Below the pieces are notes generated by a model. That model had not been told where the DNA came from. It ran no database searches and saw only the letters and a program-made list of their open reading frames with translations. Made by a program: the position numbers and the translations under genes. From Micromonospora sp. PLK6-60 (GTDB taxonomy: Bacteria; Actinomycetota; Actinomycetes; Mycobacteriales; Micromonosporaceae), in assembly GCF_019890675.1 (NCBI RefSeq), contig NZ_JAIOAA010000003.1, positions 496,001-560,000 of the forward strand: 64,000 nt of DNA, read 5' to 3'. This document shows positions 1 to 9,340 of this stretch, one piece after another. Within the stretch, counting starts at the first letter, position 1. The number at the start of each line of letters is the position of its first letter.

Positions 1-565
1 AGTCCAGCAGCGCGGTCTCCTCACCGCAGATGTACGCCCCGGCGCCGGAGTGCACCACCAGCTCCAGGTCGAAGTTCGAGCCGAGGATGTTCCGGCCGAG
101 GTAGCCCTTGGCGTACGCCTCGGCGACCGCGCTGCGCAGCCGGCGGGCGGCGTGCACGGCCTCGCCACGGATGTAGATGTAGGCGCGGTTGGCCCGGATC
201 GCGTACGAGGCGATGATGACCCCCTCGACCAGCGAGTGCGGGTCGTGGGTCATCAGCGGCAGGTCCTTGCAGGTGCCCGGCTCGCCCTCGTCGGCGTTCA
301 CCACCAGGTAGTGCGGCTTGCCGTCGCCCTGCGGGATGAAGCCCCACTTGAGACCGGTGGGGAAGCCGGCGCCGCCGCGGCCGCGCAGCCCGGAGTCCTT
401 GATCAGCTGGATCAGGTCGTCCGGGTGCGCCTTGAGCGCCTTGCGCAGGGCGGCGTAGCCGTCCAGCTTCTCGTAGGTGCGGAGCTGCCAGGCGTCCGGC
501 GACAGCCAGCGCTTGGTCAGCACCGGGGTCAGCTTGGCCAGGGTCTCCGGCCGAGGAGTGGTCAC
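1..565 (-). CDS. nuoF: NADH-quinone oxidoreductase subunit F (5' part of gene, cut by window edge)
   Basis: NuoF is the FMN- and NADH-binding subunit of respiratory complex I. It takes hydride from NADH and passes electrons to its N3 [4Fe-4S] cluster. The visible ~188 residues include the glycine-rich FMN/NADH segment [13 protein letters not shown], then [12 protein letters not shown] and [14 protein letters not shown], all hallmarks of the 51-kDa family. The cysteines of the C-terminal cluster lie outside the window. I chose the GTG at 565 because it overlaps the nuoE stop as GTGA, the coupling used throughout this operon. The gene continues past position 1; NuoF proteins are normally about 430-450 residues. 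Confidence 0.95.
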   Translation of the reverse strand, partial: MTTPRPETLAKLTPVLTKRWLSPDAWQLRTYEKLDGYAALRKALKAHPDDLIQLIKDSGLRGRGGAGFPTGLKWGFIPQGDGKPHYLVVNADEGEPGTCKDLPLMTHDPHSLVEGVIIASYAIRANRAYIYIRGEAVHAARRLRSAVAEAYAKGYLGRNILGSNFDLELVVHSGAGAYICGEETALLD

Positions 566-1713
566 TTCTGGACCCCCGTTTCGCTCGCGACCGCCGAGCC
601 CGCGCCGTTCGCGCCGGTCCCGGCCTCCGCTTCCTTGAGGTTGCGCTCCTGCGCCCCGGCCTCGTCGCCGGCCGCCTTGCCGTCACCGGCCGTCGGGTTC
701 GCCGCCACGCCGGCCGCCTCCGCCTTCTGCGCGTCGCGCGGGGCGGGCGGCACCGAGTCGGTCGGCACCTTGGTGCCGGGCGCGTCCGGCACCGCGGTGC
801 TCGCGTCCGGGTGCCGGGTCTCCGCGGTACGCACCTGCGGCGACTTGTCGTCCGGCGCCTTGACGTCGGGCGCCGTGCTGCCGGTGGCCGCCTCGGGCCG
901 GGCCGGCTCGCCGACGCCCGCGTTGCCGGCCGCGGGCTCGGGCTTGGCGGGCTCGGGCTTGGCGGGCTCGGGTGCCGGCTTCGCGGCCTCGGCCTTCGCC
1001 TTCGCCTCGGCGGCGGCCCGGTCGGCCTCGGCCTTGCTGCGGATCGGGGTGTTCGGGTCGTAGCCCGGCACCGAGATGCCGTGCTGCTCGGCCAGGCGCA
1101 GGCCGCGCAGGCTGGGCTCGCCCGGCCCGCCGTCGGCGACCGCGCCGTCCCGCTCGTCGGCGAAGCCGGCCAGCTGGATCGCCATCTCCTTCAGCGTGCA
1201 GAGCCGCGCGCCCCGGGTCGGCATCGGCCGGCCACCCGCGCGCAGCTCCTCCACCACGCCGAGCGCGCCCTGCGGCTCGACGTTGTCGAAGAAGTCGTAG
1301 TTGACGGTCATCACCGGGCCGTAGTCGCACGCCGCCAGGCACTCGGCGTGCTCCAGGGTGATCTTCCCGTCCGCGGTGGTCTCCTCGTGCCCGACCCCCA
1401 GGTGCTCGGCGAGGGCGTCGTAGACCGCCTGGCCGCCGAGCACGTCGCACATGGTGTTGGTGCAGACGCTGACCAGGTAGTCACCGGTCGGCTTGCGCTT
1501 GTACATGGTGTAGAAGGTGGCCACCGCGCCGACCTGTGCCTTGTTCAGGCCGAGCACCTCGGCGCAGAACTCGACGCCGGCCGGGGAGACATACCCCTCC
1601 TCGGCCTGGACCAGGTGCAGCAGCGGCAGCAGCGCCGAGCGGGACCGGTCGGCCGGGTACCGGGCGATGATCTCCCGCGCCCGGGTCCGGGTTTCGTCAG
1701 TGAACACAGTCAT
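562..1713 (-). CDS. nuoE: NADH-quinone oxidoreductase subunit E with long C-terminal tail
   Basis: NuoE is the 24-kDa thioredoxin-like subunit carrying the N1a [2Fe-2S] cluster next to NuoF. The four ligands are visible as C84 and C89 ([10 protein letters not shown]) and C125 and C129 ([10 protein letters not shown]). The conserved core ends near residue 185. About 200 further residues are rich in Ala, Pro, Glu and Lys with repeated [14 protein letters not shown] units and are probably disordered. Total length is 383 residues, against about 160-180 for classical NuoE. The ATG overlaps the nuoD stop by 4 bases. Some actinobacterial NuoE proteins also carry tails (from memory), so the extension is unlikely to be a sequencing fault. 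Confidence 0.95.
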   Translation of the reverse strand: MTVFTDETRTRAREIIARYPADRSRSALLPLLHLVQAEEGYVSPAGVEFCAEVLGLNKAQVGAVATFYTMYKRKPTGDYLVSVCTNTMCDVLGGQAVYDALAEHLGVGHEETTADGKITLEHAECLAACDYGPVMTVNYDFFDNVEPQGALGVVEELRAGGRPMPTRGARLCTLKEMAIQLAGFADERDGAVADGGPGEPSLRGLRLAEQHGISVPGYDPNTPIRSKAEADRAAAEAKAKAEAAKPAPEPAKPEPAKPEPAAGNAGVGEPARPEAATGSTAPDVKAPDDKSPQVRTAETRHPDASTAVPDAPGTKVPTDSVPPAPRDAQKAEAAGVAANPTAGDGKAAGDEAGAQERNLKEAEAGTGANGAGSAVASETGVQK

Positions 1714-3035
1714 CGGTCACAACCACCCATCACGGGGTCCAGCGAGGCGCCGCCGGCGATCACGTCGGCGATCAGGCCGCCCTCGGCCATCGCCGGGAGG
1801 GCCTGGAGGTTGACGAAGCTCGGCTCCCGGTAGTGCACCCGGTACGGCCGGGTGCCGCCGTCGGAGACCGCGTGCACGCCCAGCTCACCGCGGGGCGCCT
1901 CGATGCCGACGTACACCTGGCCCGGCGGGACCCGGAAGCCCTCGGTGACGAGCTTGAAGTGGTGGATCAGCGACTCCATCGACTGGCCCATGATCTTGGC
2001 GACGTGCTCCAGCGAGTTGCCCATGCCGTCCACGCCGATGGCCAGCTGCGCCGGCCAGGCGATCTTCTTGTCGGAGACCATCACCGGCCCCGGCTTCAAC
2101 CGGTCCAGCGCCTGCTCGACCAGCTTCAGCGACTCCCGGATCTCGGCGAGCCGGACCTGGTAGCGACCCCAGACGTCGCCGTCGGGGTGGGTCGGCACGT
2201 CGAACTCGTACGTCTCGTAGCCGCAGTACGGCATGGTCTTGCGCAGGTCCCAGGCCAGCCCGGCGGAGCGCAGCACCGGGCCGGTGACGCCCAGCGCCAG
2301 GCAGGCGGTGACGTCCAGCACCGCGACGTTGCGCGTCCGCTCGACCCAGATCGGCTGCCCGGAGAGCAGGTCCTCGTACTCCTTGAGCCGCTTCGGCATC
2401 ATCGCCAGGAACTTGCGGATCTTGACGATCGCGTCGTCCGGCACGTCCTGCGCCACGCCGCCCGGACGGACGTACGCGTGGTTCATCCGCAGGCCGGTGA
2501 TGCTCTCGAAGATGTCGAGGATGTACTCCCGCTCGCGGAAGCCGTAGAGCATGATCGAGATCGCGCCGAGCTCCATGCCGGTGGTGGCCAGCCAGACCAG
2601 GTGCGAGGAGATCCGGTTCAGCTCCATCATCAGCACCCGGATGGTGGTGGCCCGCTCGGTGATGTCGTCGGTGATGCCGAGCAACTTCTCCACGGCCAGC
2701 GCGTACGCCGTCTCGTTGAAGATCGGGGCCAGGTAGTCCATCCGGGTCACGAAGGTCGAGCCCTGGACCCAGTTGCGGTATTCGAGGTTCTTCTCGATGC
2801 CGGTGTGCAGGTAGCCGACGACCGAGCGGACCTCGCGGACCGTCTCGCCCTCCAGCTCCAGGACCAGCCGGAGCACGCCGTGCGTGGACGGGTGCTGCGG
2901 ACCCATGTTGACGACGATCCGCTCGTCGTTGATCGGGTCGGTACCGGAGACGACCTCGTCCCAGTCCCCACCCGTGACGGTGAAGACCTTGCCCTCGGTG
3001 GTCTCACGCTCGGTGGCGTAGTTGGACGTGGTCAC
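1710..3035 (-). CDS. nuoD: NADH-quinone oxidoreductase subunit D
   Basis: NuoD is the 49-kDa subunit of complex I and forms, with NuoB, the quinone-binding pocket where menaquinone is reduced at the membrane face. The 441-residue protein shows the family signatures [14 protein letters not shown] near the N-terminus and [18 protein letters not shown] near the C-terminus, and its length fits actinobacterial NuoD. The start is a GTG at 3035, overlapping the nuoC stop as GTGA, with a strong GGAGG about 8 bases upstream. It lies between nuoC and nuoE in standard nuo order. Confidence 0.97.
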   Translation of the reverse strand: MTTSNYATERETTEGKVFTVTGGDWDEVVSGTDPINDERIVVNMGPQHPSTHGVLRLVLELEGETVREVRSVVGYLHTGIEKNLEYRNWVQGSTFVTRMDYLAPIFNETAYALAVEKLLGITDDITERATTIRVLMMELNRISSHLVWLATTGMELGAISIMLYGFREREYILDIFESITGLRMNHAYVRPGGVAQDVPDDAIVKIRKFLAMMPKRLKEYEDLLSGQPIWVERTRNVAVLDVTACLALGVTGPVLRSAGLAWDLRKTMPYCGYETYEFDVPTHPDGDVWGRYQVRLAEIRESLKLVEQALDRLKPGPVMVSDKKIAWPAQLAIGVDGMGNSLEHVAKIMGQSMESLIHHFKLVTEGFRVPPGQVYVGIEAPRGELGVHAVSDGGTRPYRVHYREPSFVNLQALPAMAEGGLIADVIAGGASLDPVMGGCDR

Positions 3036-3763
3036 TGGTAGGACCTCCTCCGGTCCGGCGGCGGGATCTCGGCGCCCTTGTACTCCACCGGGACGCCGCC
3101 CAGCGGGTAGTCCTTGCGCTGCGGGTGCCCCTCCCAGTCGTCCGGCATCAGGATCCGGGTCAGGGCGGGATGGCCGTCGAAGACGACGCCGAACATGTCG
3201 TACGCCTCCCGCTCCTGCCAGTCGGCGGTCGGGTAGACGGCGGTGACGCTCGGCAGGTGCGGGTTCTCGACGGAGACGGCGGCCTCCAGCCGGACCTGGC
3301 GGCGGTAGGTCATCGAGGTGAGCTGGTAGACCACGTGCAGCCGCCGCTCGTCGGCACCGAGGTAGTCGACCCCGGAAACCGAGGAGCAGAGCTCGAAGCG
3401 GAGCGCCATGTCGTCCCGCATCACCTGGCAGACCTCGGCGATCCGCTCCGGCCGGACGTGGATGGTCAGCTCGCCCCGGTCGACGACGACCTTCTCGATC
3501 GCGTCGCCGAACTCCGGGTACGCCTCCTCCAGCGCGTCGCGGACCTCGTCGAAGTAGCCGCCGTACGGCCGGGAGGTCTCCTCGATCGGCTTGCGCTGGC
3601 GGACCAGGCCGCCGAAGCCGGAGACGTCGCCGGTGCCGTGGATGCCGAACATGCCGCGACCGGCCGGGCTGGCCGGCGGGTACTCGGCCGGTGCGCCGGT
3701 GCTCGCGCCGGCGGGGTTGACCGGTACCGGCACCCCACCGGTGTTCTGGTTGCCCTCAGTCAC
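3032..3763 (-). CDS. nuoC: NADH-quinone oxidoreductase subunit C
   Basis: NuoC is the 30-kDa peripheral-arm subunit of complex I. The diagnostic segment [18 protein letters not shown] followed by LPMDDW-like ([20 protein letters not shown]) sits near the C-terminus. The frame remains open further upstream, but the GTG at 3763, reading [10 protein letters not shown], overlaps the nuoB stop as GTGA and is the natural start, giving 243 residues. The first ~80 residues are a poorly conserved, Pro/Gly-rich leader, common in actinobacterial NuoC. The gene is translationally coupled to nuoB and nuoD. Confidence 0.95.
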   Translation of the reverse strand: MTEGNQNTGGVPVPVNPAGASTGAPAEYPPASPAGRGMFGIHGTGDVSGFGGLVRQRKPIEETSRPYGGYFDEVRDALEEAYPEFGDAIEKVVVDRGELTIHVRPERIAEVCQVMRDDMALRFELCSSVSGVDYLGADERRLHVVYQLTSMTYRRQVRLEAAVSVENPHLPSVTAVYPTADWQEREAYDMFGVVFDGHPALTRILMPDDWEGHPQRKDYPLGGVPVEYKGAEIPPPDRRRSYQ

Positions 3764-4437
3764 TTGATGCCCCCGTGCGGGTGGAGGTGGTTCTGCGCCT
3801 TCATCCAGTTCTCGATCCGCAGCTGCTCCTCGCGCCCCTCGCGGACCGCCTTCGTCCACTCGGCCCGCCGGGCCTTGTCACTGCGGTACGACGACGGCAT
3901 CGAGCCGTACGGGACCACCGGCACGTCGCCGCGCTCCTGGCGGGCCGCCAGCATCTTGCGGCCGTTCGCGCCCAGCGGCTCGTACATGATCTTCTCGCGC
4001 AGCTTGAGGATCGCGTCGATCAGCATCTCCGGCCGGGGCGGGCAGCCCGGAAGGTACATGTCCACCGGCACCACGTGGTCGACGCCCTGCACGATGGCGT
4101 AGTTGTTGAACATGCCGCCGCTGCTGGCGCAGACGCCCATCGAGAGCACCCAGCGGGGCTCCGCCATCTGGTCGTAGATCTGGCGCAGCACCGGGGCCAT
4201 CTTCTGGCTGACCCGGCCGGCCACGATCATCAGGTCCGCCTGCCGCGGCGAGGCGCGGAACACCTCCATGCCCCAGCGGCCCATGTCGTAGTGCGGACCA
4301 CCGGCGGCCATCATCTCGATGGCGCAGCAGGCCAGGCCGAAGGTGGCGCCCCAGACGGACGACTTCCGCGACCAGTTGACCAGCTTCTCCACGGAGGTGA
4401 GCAGGACGCCGGCGGGGAGCTTCTCCTCGATGCCCAT
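3760..4437 (-). CDS. nuoB: NADH-quinone oxidoreductase subunit B
   Basis: NuoB (PSST) holds the terminal N2 [4Fe-4S] cluster that hands electrons to quinone. All four ligands are present: the C37-C38 pair ([10 protein letters not shown]), C103 (GVCASSGG) and C132 (LPGCPPRPE). An upstream extension of the frame to 4686 has no family similarity, so I chose the ATG at 4437 ([10 protein letters not shown]), which has GAGGGAGG about 8 bases upstream. This gives 225 residues; the C-terminal ~60 residues exceed the E. coli length, as in other actinobacteria. It lies 14 bases after nuoA. Confidence 0.96.
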   Translation of the reverse strand: MGIEEKLPAGVLLTSVEKLVNWSRKSSVWGATFGLACCAIEMMAAGGPHYDMGRWGMEVFRASPRQADLMIVAGRVSQKMAPVLRQIYDQMAEPRWVLSMGVCASSGGMFNNYAIVQGVDHVVPVDMYLPGCPPRPEMLIDAILKLREKIMYEPLGANGRKMLAARQERGDVPVVPYGSMPSSYRSDKARRAEWTKAVREGREEQLRIENWMKAQNHLHPHGGIK

Positions 4438-4451
4438 CTGACGTACCTCCC

Positions 4452-4817
4452 TCAGTCCCAGTCCAGGCCGCCGCGCCGCCACACATAGGCGTACGCGACG
4501 AAGACCGCGACGATGAACAGGACCATCTCCACGAAGCCGAAGATCGGCAGGGCGTCGAAGGAGACCGCCCAGGGGTAGAGGAAGATGATCTCGATGTCGA
4601 AGACGATGAAGAGCATCGCCGTCAGGTAGAACTTGATCGGGAACCGGCCGCCGCCGACCGGCTGCGGGCTCGGCTCGATGCCACACTCGTACGCCTCGAG
4701 CTTGGCCTTGTTGTACCGGCGGGGACCGGCGAAGCGGGCGGCGGCCACGGAGAACAGCGCGAACGCCGCGGCGAGGGCGAACAGCCCGATGATCGGTGCG
4801 TAAGGCGAGAGCGTCAT
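4452..4817 (-). CDS. nuoA: NADH-quinone oxidoreductase subunit A, first gene of the nuo operon
   Basis: NuoA is a small membrane subunit of complex I with three transmembrane helices: about residues 8-27, 64-85 and 91-112. The loop [11 protein letters not shown] and the segment [22 protein letters not shown] are the family signatures. Length is 121 residues with an ATG start and a GGAG element about 6 bases upstream. It is the first visible gene of the operon, so its promoter should lie in 4818-4919, which contains a comparatively AT-rich patch (GTGAATAGTGTGATTTT on the minus strand). Confidence 0.96.
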   Translation of the reverse strand: MTLSPYAPIIGLFALAAAFALFSVAAARFAGPRRYNKAKLEAYECGIEPSPQPVGGGRFPIKFYLTAMLFIVFDIEIIFLYPWAVSFDALPIFGFVEMVLFIVAVFVAYAYVWRRGGLDWD

Positions 4818-4919
4818 CGTTGTCTCCTGCTCGTCCTTCCCTGACCTCGACGGTTGGCGAAAATCACACTATTCACGTCCCTCGTGACCTCGGCCGGCGG
4901 GGGGTCGATCTCTGTCGGG

Positions 4920-4941
4920 CCGGGGGCGCCGTCGCCCCCGG
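4920..4941 (-). terminator. GC-rich hairpin downstream of the reductase gene
   Basis: A perfect 9-bp stem (CCGGGGGCG / CGCCCCCGG) with a 4-base loop lies 20 bases after the stop of the upstream minus-strand reductase gene and before nuoA. It has no T-run. It probably ends the reductase transcript and insulates nuoA. Confidence 0.5.
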
Positions 4942-4960
4942 AACCGCTGGTCGGTGGGCA

Positions 4961-6235
4961 TCACACGGCCGGGGCCGCCTTCGTCATCGCGTTGATGACC
5001 CGGTCCATCGCGTCCCCGCCGCGCGGGTCGGTCAGGTTGGCCAGCAGCTTGAGCACGAAGCGCATCAGCATCGGGTGCGGCATGCCGTGCTTGGTGGCCA
5101 TCCGCATGACCTCCGGGCGGCCGATCAGCTTCACGAAGATCCCGCCGAGCCGGTAGTAGCCACCGAAGCGCGCCTTCAGCTCCTGCGGGTACGCCAGCAG
5201 CGCCCGCTCCCGGTCGGCGCCGGCCGGCCGGGCGAGCGCCTGCACCGCGACCTCCGCGGCCAGCTCGCCGGACTCCATCGCGTACGCGATGCCCTCGCCG
5301 TTGAACGGGTTGACCATGCCGCCCGAGTCGCCGACCAGCAGCACCCCCCGGGTGTAGTGCGGGACCCGGTTGAAGCCCATCGGCAGCGCGGCACCGAGGA
5401 TCGGGCCCTCCGCGTTGGCCTCGTCGGTCATCCCCCAGTCCTCCGGGGTGTTGGCCAGCCAGTCGGTGAGCAGCCGCCGGTAGTTCGTCTTGCCGAAGGC
5501 GGCGGAGGAGTTGAGCACGCCGAGGCCGACGTTCACCCGGCCGTCGCCGAGCCCGAAGATCCAGCCGTAGCCGGGCAGCAGCGCGTCGCTGTCCTTGGCC
5601 CGCAGCTCCAGCCACGACTCCAGGTAGTCGTCGTCGTGCTTGGCCGGCGACCGGTAGTAGCGGCGGACCGCCACCCCGATGGGCCGGTCCTCCCGCTTGG
5701 CCAGCCCGAGGGCGAGCGGGAAGCGGCCGGAGACGCCGTCCGCGGCGACCACCAGCGGGGCGTGGAAGGTGGCCGGCTCCTTGTCCGGACCCACCTCGGC
5801 CTGCACGCCGATCACCCGGTCGTCGGCGCCGAGCACCGGGCCCAGCACGTTCACGCCGGTCCGCAGCTTCGCCCCGGCCGCGACGGCGCGCTGGGCGAGC
5901 AGGTCGTCGAAGTCCAGCCGGGTGCGGACCAGGCCGTAGTTCGGGAAGCTGGCCAGATCCGGCCAGTCCAGTTCCAGGCGTACCCCGCCGCCGATCACCC
6001 GCAGGCCCTTGTTGTGCAGCCAGCCGGCCTCGGGCGAGGTGTCCACGCCCATCCGGACGAGCTGGCGCACGGCGCGCGGGGTCAGCCCGTCGCCGCAGAC
6101 CTTCTCCCGGGGGAACTCGGTCTTCTCCAGCAGCAGCACGCGTACGCCGTGCCGCGCCAGGTGGTACGCGGTAGCCGATCCTCCGGGACCGGCGCCCACG
6201 ACGATCACGTCGGCGTCGTTCTCCACCGCGGTCAT
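4961..6235 (-). CDS. Geranylgeranyl-reductase-family flavoenzyme, probable menaquinone reductase
   Basis: This FAD-dependent oxidoreductase has an N-terminal Rossmann motif (VIVVGAGPGGSATAYHLARHG), the GGR-family segment EKTEFPREKVCGDGL, and a second FAD motif around LLVGDSGGMVNPFNGEGIAYAMESG. In actinobacteria such enzymes (MenJ type) reduce one isoprene unit of menaquinone, or reduce polyprenyl chains. The position between nuo and menG favours a menaquinone substrate (inference). I chose the ATG at 6235 because GGGAGGAGG lies 6 bases upstream; a further in-frame ATG at 6271 has no such site. Length is 424 residues. Three short palindromes lie in its promoter region. Confidence 0.85.
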   Translation of the reverse strand: MTAVENDADVIVVGAGPGGSATAYHLARHGVRVLLLEKTEFPREKVCGDGLTPRAVRQLVRMGVDTSPEAGWLHNKGLRVIGGGVRLELDWPDLASFPNYGLVRTRLDFDDLLAQRAVAAGAKLRTGVNVLGPVLGADDRVIGVQAEVGPDKEPATFHAPLVVAADGVSGRFPLALGLAKREDRPIGVAVRRYYRSPAKHDDDYLESWLELRAKDSDALLPGYGWIFGLGDGRVNVGLGVLNSSAAFGKTNYRRLLTDWLANTPEDWGMTDEANAEGPILGAALPMGFNRVPHYTRGVLLVGDSGGMVNPFNGEGIAYAMESGELAAEVAVQALARPAGADRERALLAYPQELKARFGGYYRLGGIFVKLIGRPEVMRMATKHGMPHPMLMRFVLKLLANLTDPRGGDAMDRVINAMTKAAPAV

Positions 6236-6257
6236 CTGCGCCTCCTCCCGCATGCTC

Positions 6258-6333
6258 GTGAAATGGTTCACAAGCCGATCGGGTTGGAGTCTATGACCGG
6301 CGTCATACGGAAGCCGGGTTAGGGGTGCCTAAC
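6258..6333 (-). promoter_or_regulatory. Three short palindromes upstream of the reductase gene
   Basis: Three different palindromes, each with a 4-base centre, lie 23-98 bases upstream of the reductase start: GTGAA-ATGG-TTCAC (6258-6271), ATGAC-CGGC-GTCAT (6293-6306) and GTTAGG-GGTG-CCTAAC (6318-6333). They look like operator half-sites for dimeric regulators. No regulator gene adjoins, so their partner is unknown. Confidence 0.4.
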
Positions 6334-6371
6334 TCACCGAGGTGACAGCCGGTGAGCATCCACTGGGGGCG

Positions 6372-6584
6372 TCAGCCGCGCCGCGCCACGTCCAGCCCCG
6401 CGTCGGCGCGGATCGCCTCCGGCAGGTGCTCACGCAGCGCGCCGCCGGCCGCCCGGTCCAGCGCCGCCAGCACCTCGGCGACGACCTGCCGGACGTCGGC
6501 CGGGTCCGCGCCGGCCAGCGCGCGGAGCTGGGCGATGAGTTCCGCGGCGTCCTGGTCCGTCGCTTCGGCCTCTGCTCGGGTCAT
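6372..6584 (-). CDS. Small hypothetical acidic/alanine-rich protein
   Basis: A 70-residue open frame starting MTRAEAEATDQDAAELIAQLRAL, predicted largely helical, with no signal peptide, membrane segment or motif that I recognise. It lies between menG and the reductase gene on the same strand, with a 68-base gap to menG. The upstream purine signal (CTCGGG) is weak. It is shadowed by a much longer frame that runs across menG and is not a gene. Codon use, with GC-ending third positions, is compatible with coding. It is probably real but its function is unknown. Confidence 0.5.
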   Translation of the reverse strand: MTRAEAEATDQDAAELIAQLRALAGADPADVRQVVAEVLAALDRAAGGALREHLPEAIRADAGLDVARRG

Positions 6585-6652
6585 GCGCCCGAGCTTACGT
6601 GGGCAAAGTGGACTATTCCTCCATATGCCGTACTTGCGCCGGAACCCGACCG

Positions 6653-7363
6653 TCAGTCGCGGACGGCCCGGTGCAGCGCCACCACCCCGCCGGTCAGGTT
6701 CCGCCAGGCCACCCGGCCCCACCCGGCCCGCTGGATCCGCGCGGCCAGCCCCACCTGGTCCGGCCAGGCCCGGATCGACTCGGCGAGATAGACGTACGCG
6801 TCCGGGTTGCTGGACACCGTCCGGGCCACCGCGGGCAGCGACCGCATCAGGTACGACAGGTAGACCGTGCGGAACGCGGGGTTGACCGGGGTGCTGAACT
6901 CGCACACCACCAGCCGCCCGCCCGGCCGGGTCACCCGGGCCAGCTCGCGCAGCGCCGCGTCGGTGTCGGTCACGTTGCGCAGCGCGAAGGAGATGGTCAC
7001 CGCGTCGAAGCTGGCGTCGGCGAACGGCAACCGCAGCGCGTCCCCGGCCAGCAGCGGGACCGCCGGACGGGACCGCTTGCCGGCGTGCAGCATGCCGAGG
7101 GAGAGGTCCGCACCGACCGCGTACGCCCCGGAGTGCGCCAGCTCCTCGGTCGAGACCCCGGTGCCGGCCCCCACGTCCAGCACCCGCTCCCCCGGACGCA
7201 GCCCGAGGGCCGCCCGGGTGGCCCGCCGCCAGAAGCGGTCCTGGCCGAAGGAGAGCACGGTGTTGGTCAGGTCGTAGCGAGCCGCCACGCCGTCGAACAT
7301 CGCGGCGACCTCGTGCGGCTGCTTGTCCAGGCCAGCGCGCTGGCCCTGCGGGGTACGGCTCAC
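6653..7363 (-). CDS. menG: Demethylmenaquinone methyltransferase
   Basis: This class I SAM-dependent C-methyltransferase of the UbiE/MenG family adds the methyl group to demethylmenaquinone, the last step of menaquinone synthesis. The N-terminus has the family's [27 protein letters not shown] motif I is [12 protein letters not shown] (about residues 62-73), followed by FALRNVTD and a C-terminal WxNLTGG segment. At 236 residues the length is normal. It belongs functionally with mqnA, mqnC, mqnE and mqnP in this window. UbiE is less likely because this group uses menaquinone. Confidence 0.93.
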   Translation of the reverse strand: MSRTPQGQRAGLDKQPHEVAAMFDGVAARYDLTNTVLSFGQDRFWRRATRAALGLRPGERVLDVGAGTGVSTEELAHSGAYAVGADLSLGMLHAGKRSRPAVPLLAGDALRLPFADASFDAVTISFALRNVTDTDAALRELARVTRPGGRLVVCEFSTPVNPAFRTVYLSYLMRSLPAVARTVSSNPDAYVYLAESIRAWPDQVGLAARIQRAGWGRVAWRNLTGGVVALHRAVRD

Positions 7364-7425
7364 CCCTCCACTCTGCCAGCCGACCGCGCCCGTACGCCGG
7401 TCGGGTCGCCGCCCCCCGGACCGGC

Positions 7426-7457
7426 GAGGGGGCGCGGTGACAGCACCGCGCCCCCTC
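7426..7457 (-). terminator. Strong 14-bp hairpin terminator
   Basis: A perfect 14-bp stem (GAGGGGGCGCGGTG / CACCGCGCCCCCTC) with loop ACAG ends 14 bases after the stop of the LAxTG surface-protein gene and before menG. There is no poly-T tail, as is usual in high-GC actinobacteria. Confidence 0.7.
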
Positions 7458-7471
7458 GTGACCGGGCACGC

Positions 7472-8872
7472 TCAGTCGGCGGGCCGCTCGTCGCCGGGCG
7501 CGACCGGCACGGTCCGGCGGCGACGCGTGAGCACCAGCAGCGCGGCGCCCACGAGCAGCACGCCCGCCCCGACGCCGCCGATCAGACCGACCTTCGCACC
7601 GGTGAGGGCCAACCCGCCGCCGGTCCGGCCACCGCCGTCCCCACCGCCGTCGCCCGGCGCGGCCGGTCCGCCGACGCCCGGCGACGCGGTGGGCGGGGCG
7701 GGCGGGGCCGCCGTCGGCGACCCGTCCGGCTCCCCGGTCGGGGCCACCGTCGGCTCCCCGGTCGGCTCGCCGGTCGGGGCCACCGTCGGCGACGGGGTGG
7801 GCTGACCGGTCGGATCGGGCGAGGGCGGGGCGGACAGGTCGACGAAGACGTCGAAGACCGCGCTGTCGTCGCCCTCGTCGACCTCGGCCAGCGCCCGGCG
7901 CTGGGCCTCGGTGACGCCCCGCGGCGCCTGCCGGGCCCGGCCGGCCGCCGCCGCCCGGTCCAGGCCCACCGCGAAGAGGTTGCCGATCCGCAGCACCGGA
8001 TCCTCCACCCGGGCGTCGACCGTCACCCGGACCGTGTCCGTGTACACCTGACCCGGCCCGAGCACGACTCCGGCGTCCTCGCAGAGCGCCTGGGCCAGCC
8101 CCTCGATCTCCTGCCGCACGCAGCCCGGCGGCAACTGGGCGAAGGTGGCCCCGGCGGGCAGCGTGATGCCGTAGAAGACACCGGTCGTCGGGCGGCTGCC
8201 GGCGTTGTGCACCAGCCAGTCCAGCGGCGCCGTCTCGCCGGGCCGGACCCCCTTCAGGTTGCGCTCCCCGGCGTCGTCGCCGTCGACCTCGGTGTCCGCG
8301 TGGACGTCCTGGGCCCAGGCGATCAGGTCGTGACCCGGCTCCGTCACCGTGACGTCGAGGTCGACGGTGTTGTCGCCCAACTCGGGATCGGTGGCCGAGG
8401 CGACAGTCACGGTGAGGCTGCCGGCGCCGCCCCGGCCGCCGGTGCTGAACAGCGGGATGCCGAAGTCCTCGCTGGTGCCGGCGGCCACGTCGCCGATCGG
8501 GCAGGTGAAGCTGTCCCGGCCGCGGTCCGCCGCGCAGTCCGGGTCGACCAGGTAGCCGACCCGGTCCCGGTTGAGGTTGCTGACGTCGACGGTGTACGTC
8601 ACGCCCCGGGCGGTGGCCCCGCCCCGGGTGTTGTCCACGGTGAACTTGAACGGCTTGGCCCGAGCCTCCTGGACCCCCTGGGCCAGCCGGGTGCTGAGCG
8701 GCACCAGGGCCAGGTCGGCGACCTGCGTGGACTCCGGGGCGGCGGACCCCGGCCGGGCGGGCGGGGCCGGCGGCGCGGCCGTCGCGGCCGGGGCCGCGGC
8801 GGCCAGGCCACCCACGGCCAGCAGGGTTGCGGCACCGGCCCGGGCCAGGGACGAGCACTTGCTGAAGATCAT
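7472..8872 (-). CDS. Secreted surface protein with LAxTG sorting signal
   Basis: A 466-residue exported protein. A signal peptide (residues ~1-35, ending AAPAATA) precedes DUF11-like beta-rich repeats around residues 60-330 with segments such as VTYTVDVSN and HNAGSRPTTGVFYGITLPAGA. A Pro/Thr/Gly-rich stalk with GEPTVAPTGEPTG repeats follows. The C-terminus is a sorting signal: LALTG, a hydrophobic helix, then RRRR. LAxTG is the motif used by class E sortases of high-GC actinobacteria (family knowledge). I chose the ATG at 8872 for its GGGGGATC ribosome site and because the signal peptide starts there. The next gene encodes a similar protein. Exact function unknown. Confidence 0.8.
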   Translation of the reverse strand: MIFSKCSSLARAGAATLLAVGGLAAAAPAATAAPPAPPARPGSAAPESTQVADLALVPLSTRLAQGVQEARAKPFKFTVDNTRGGATARGVTYTVDVSNLNRDRVGYLVDPDCAADRGRDSFTCPIGDVAAGTSEDFGIPLFSTGGRGGAGSLTVTVASATDPELGDNTVDLDVTVTEPGHDLIAWAQDVHADTEVDGDDAGERNLKGVRPGETAPLDWLVHNAGSRPTTGVFYGITLPAGATFAQLPPGCVRQEIEGLAQALCEDAGVVLGPGQVYTDTVRVTVDARVEDPVLRIGNLFAVGLDRAAAAGRARQAPRGVTEAQRRALAEVDEGDDSAVFDVFVDLSAPPSPDPTGQPTPSPTVAPTGEPTGEPTVAPTGEPDGSPTAAPPAPPTASPGVGGPAAPGDGGGDGGGRTGGGLALTGAKVGLIGGVGAGVLLVGAALLVLTRRRRTVPVAPGDERPAD

Positions 8873-8977
8873 CGATCCCCCGGGGTAAGGGACGGGAAGT
8901 TGCGGAACCCGACGGACGCTATCGAAGGCCGCCCCGCCATGCCAGGACCCCCGCCGGGGTTTCGCCCACGATCGCGG

Positions 8978-9053
8978 AGGGGCCGACCTGCGGCATGTCG
9001 CGGTGTCCGCGGCCGGGCAGGGGCCGACTCGCGGCATGTCGCTGTGTCCGCGG
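8978..9053 (-). repeat. Two tandem copies of a 35-bp intergenic repeat
   Basis: Two near-identical units lie at 8978-9012 and 9019-9053, 41 bp apart, each containing GCGGCATGTCGC and GTGTCCGCGG. The reverse complement matches units at 60603-60716, where GGACACCGCGACATGCCGCA recurs exactly. The gap 8873-9367 holds no convincing gene: only this repeat, two hairpins, and a stretch in which I see nothing. Confidence 0.7.
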
Positions 9054-9059
9054 ACACAG

Positions 9060-9089
9060 CGGGAGCGGGACGAGATCGTCCCGCTCCCG
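9060..9089. terminator. 13-bp hairpin in the surface-protein intergenic region
   Basis: A perfect 13-bp stem (CGGGAGCGGGACG / CGTCCCGCTCCCG) with loop AGAT directly abuts the repeat pair. It lies 279 bases downstream of the stop at 9368 and 188 bases upstream of the next start, so it could be a terminator or part of a 5' leader. Confidence 0.5.
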
Positions 9090-9340
9090 ACTGCCGTGCG
9101 TTATGTGAACGGCCCTCCTGGGCCGATGGAGGACGAGCCTCCGCCGCTCCTCCCCTGGTCAACACCCCGCCGAGGCCGAGGTGAGGAGCGCTACGAGCCG
9201 CGACGTTAGCGGCCGCCGGACCCGCACACCAGCCTCCACGCTCGATCTTTCCCGGGCTGTGACCAGCGGCGGGTCGGTGATGTCGCGATTGGCGGAATTG
9301 CCCGCCCTGGTCGGCGTGGGCGCTCCCCCGTTCGGCCGCC

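Noticed and set aside
129..134. GH dipeptide at residues 129-130 of the sortase relative (gene 37532-38464) as the catalytic His
   Set aside because: Coordinates given here are residues of that protein. The GPGHRRD His corresponds to the non-catalytic His that precedes the LPG loop in class D/E sortases; the catalytic position is in the later (I)xGHR segment.
6318..6333. IdeR/DtxR iron box
   Set aside because: GTTAGG and CCTAAC are present, but the half-site spacing is 4 bases, which does not fit the 19-bp TTAGGTTAGSCTAACCTAA pattern.
6372..8858. 828-residue open frame on the minus strand
   Set aside because: It crosses menG and the LAxTG gene in another frame; the translation is Arg/Gly/Ala-rich with no domain. 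Only its last 70 codons (6372-6584) are kept as a possible small gene.
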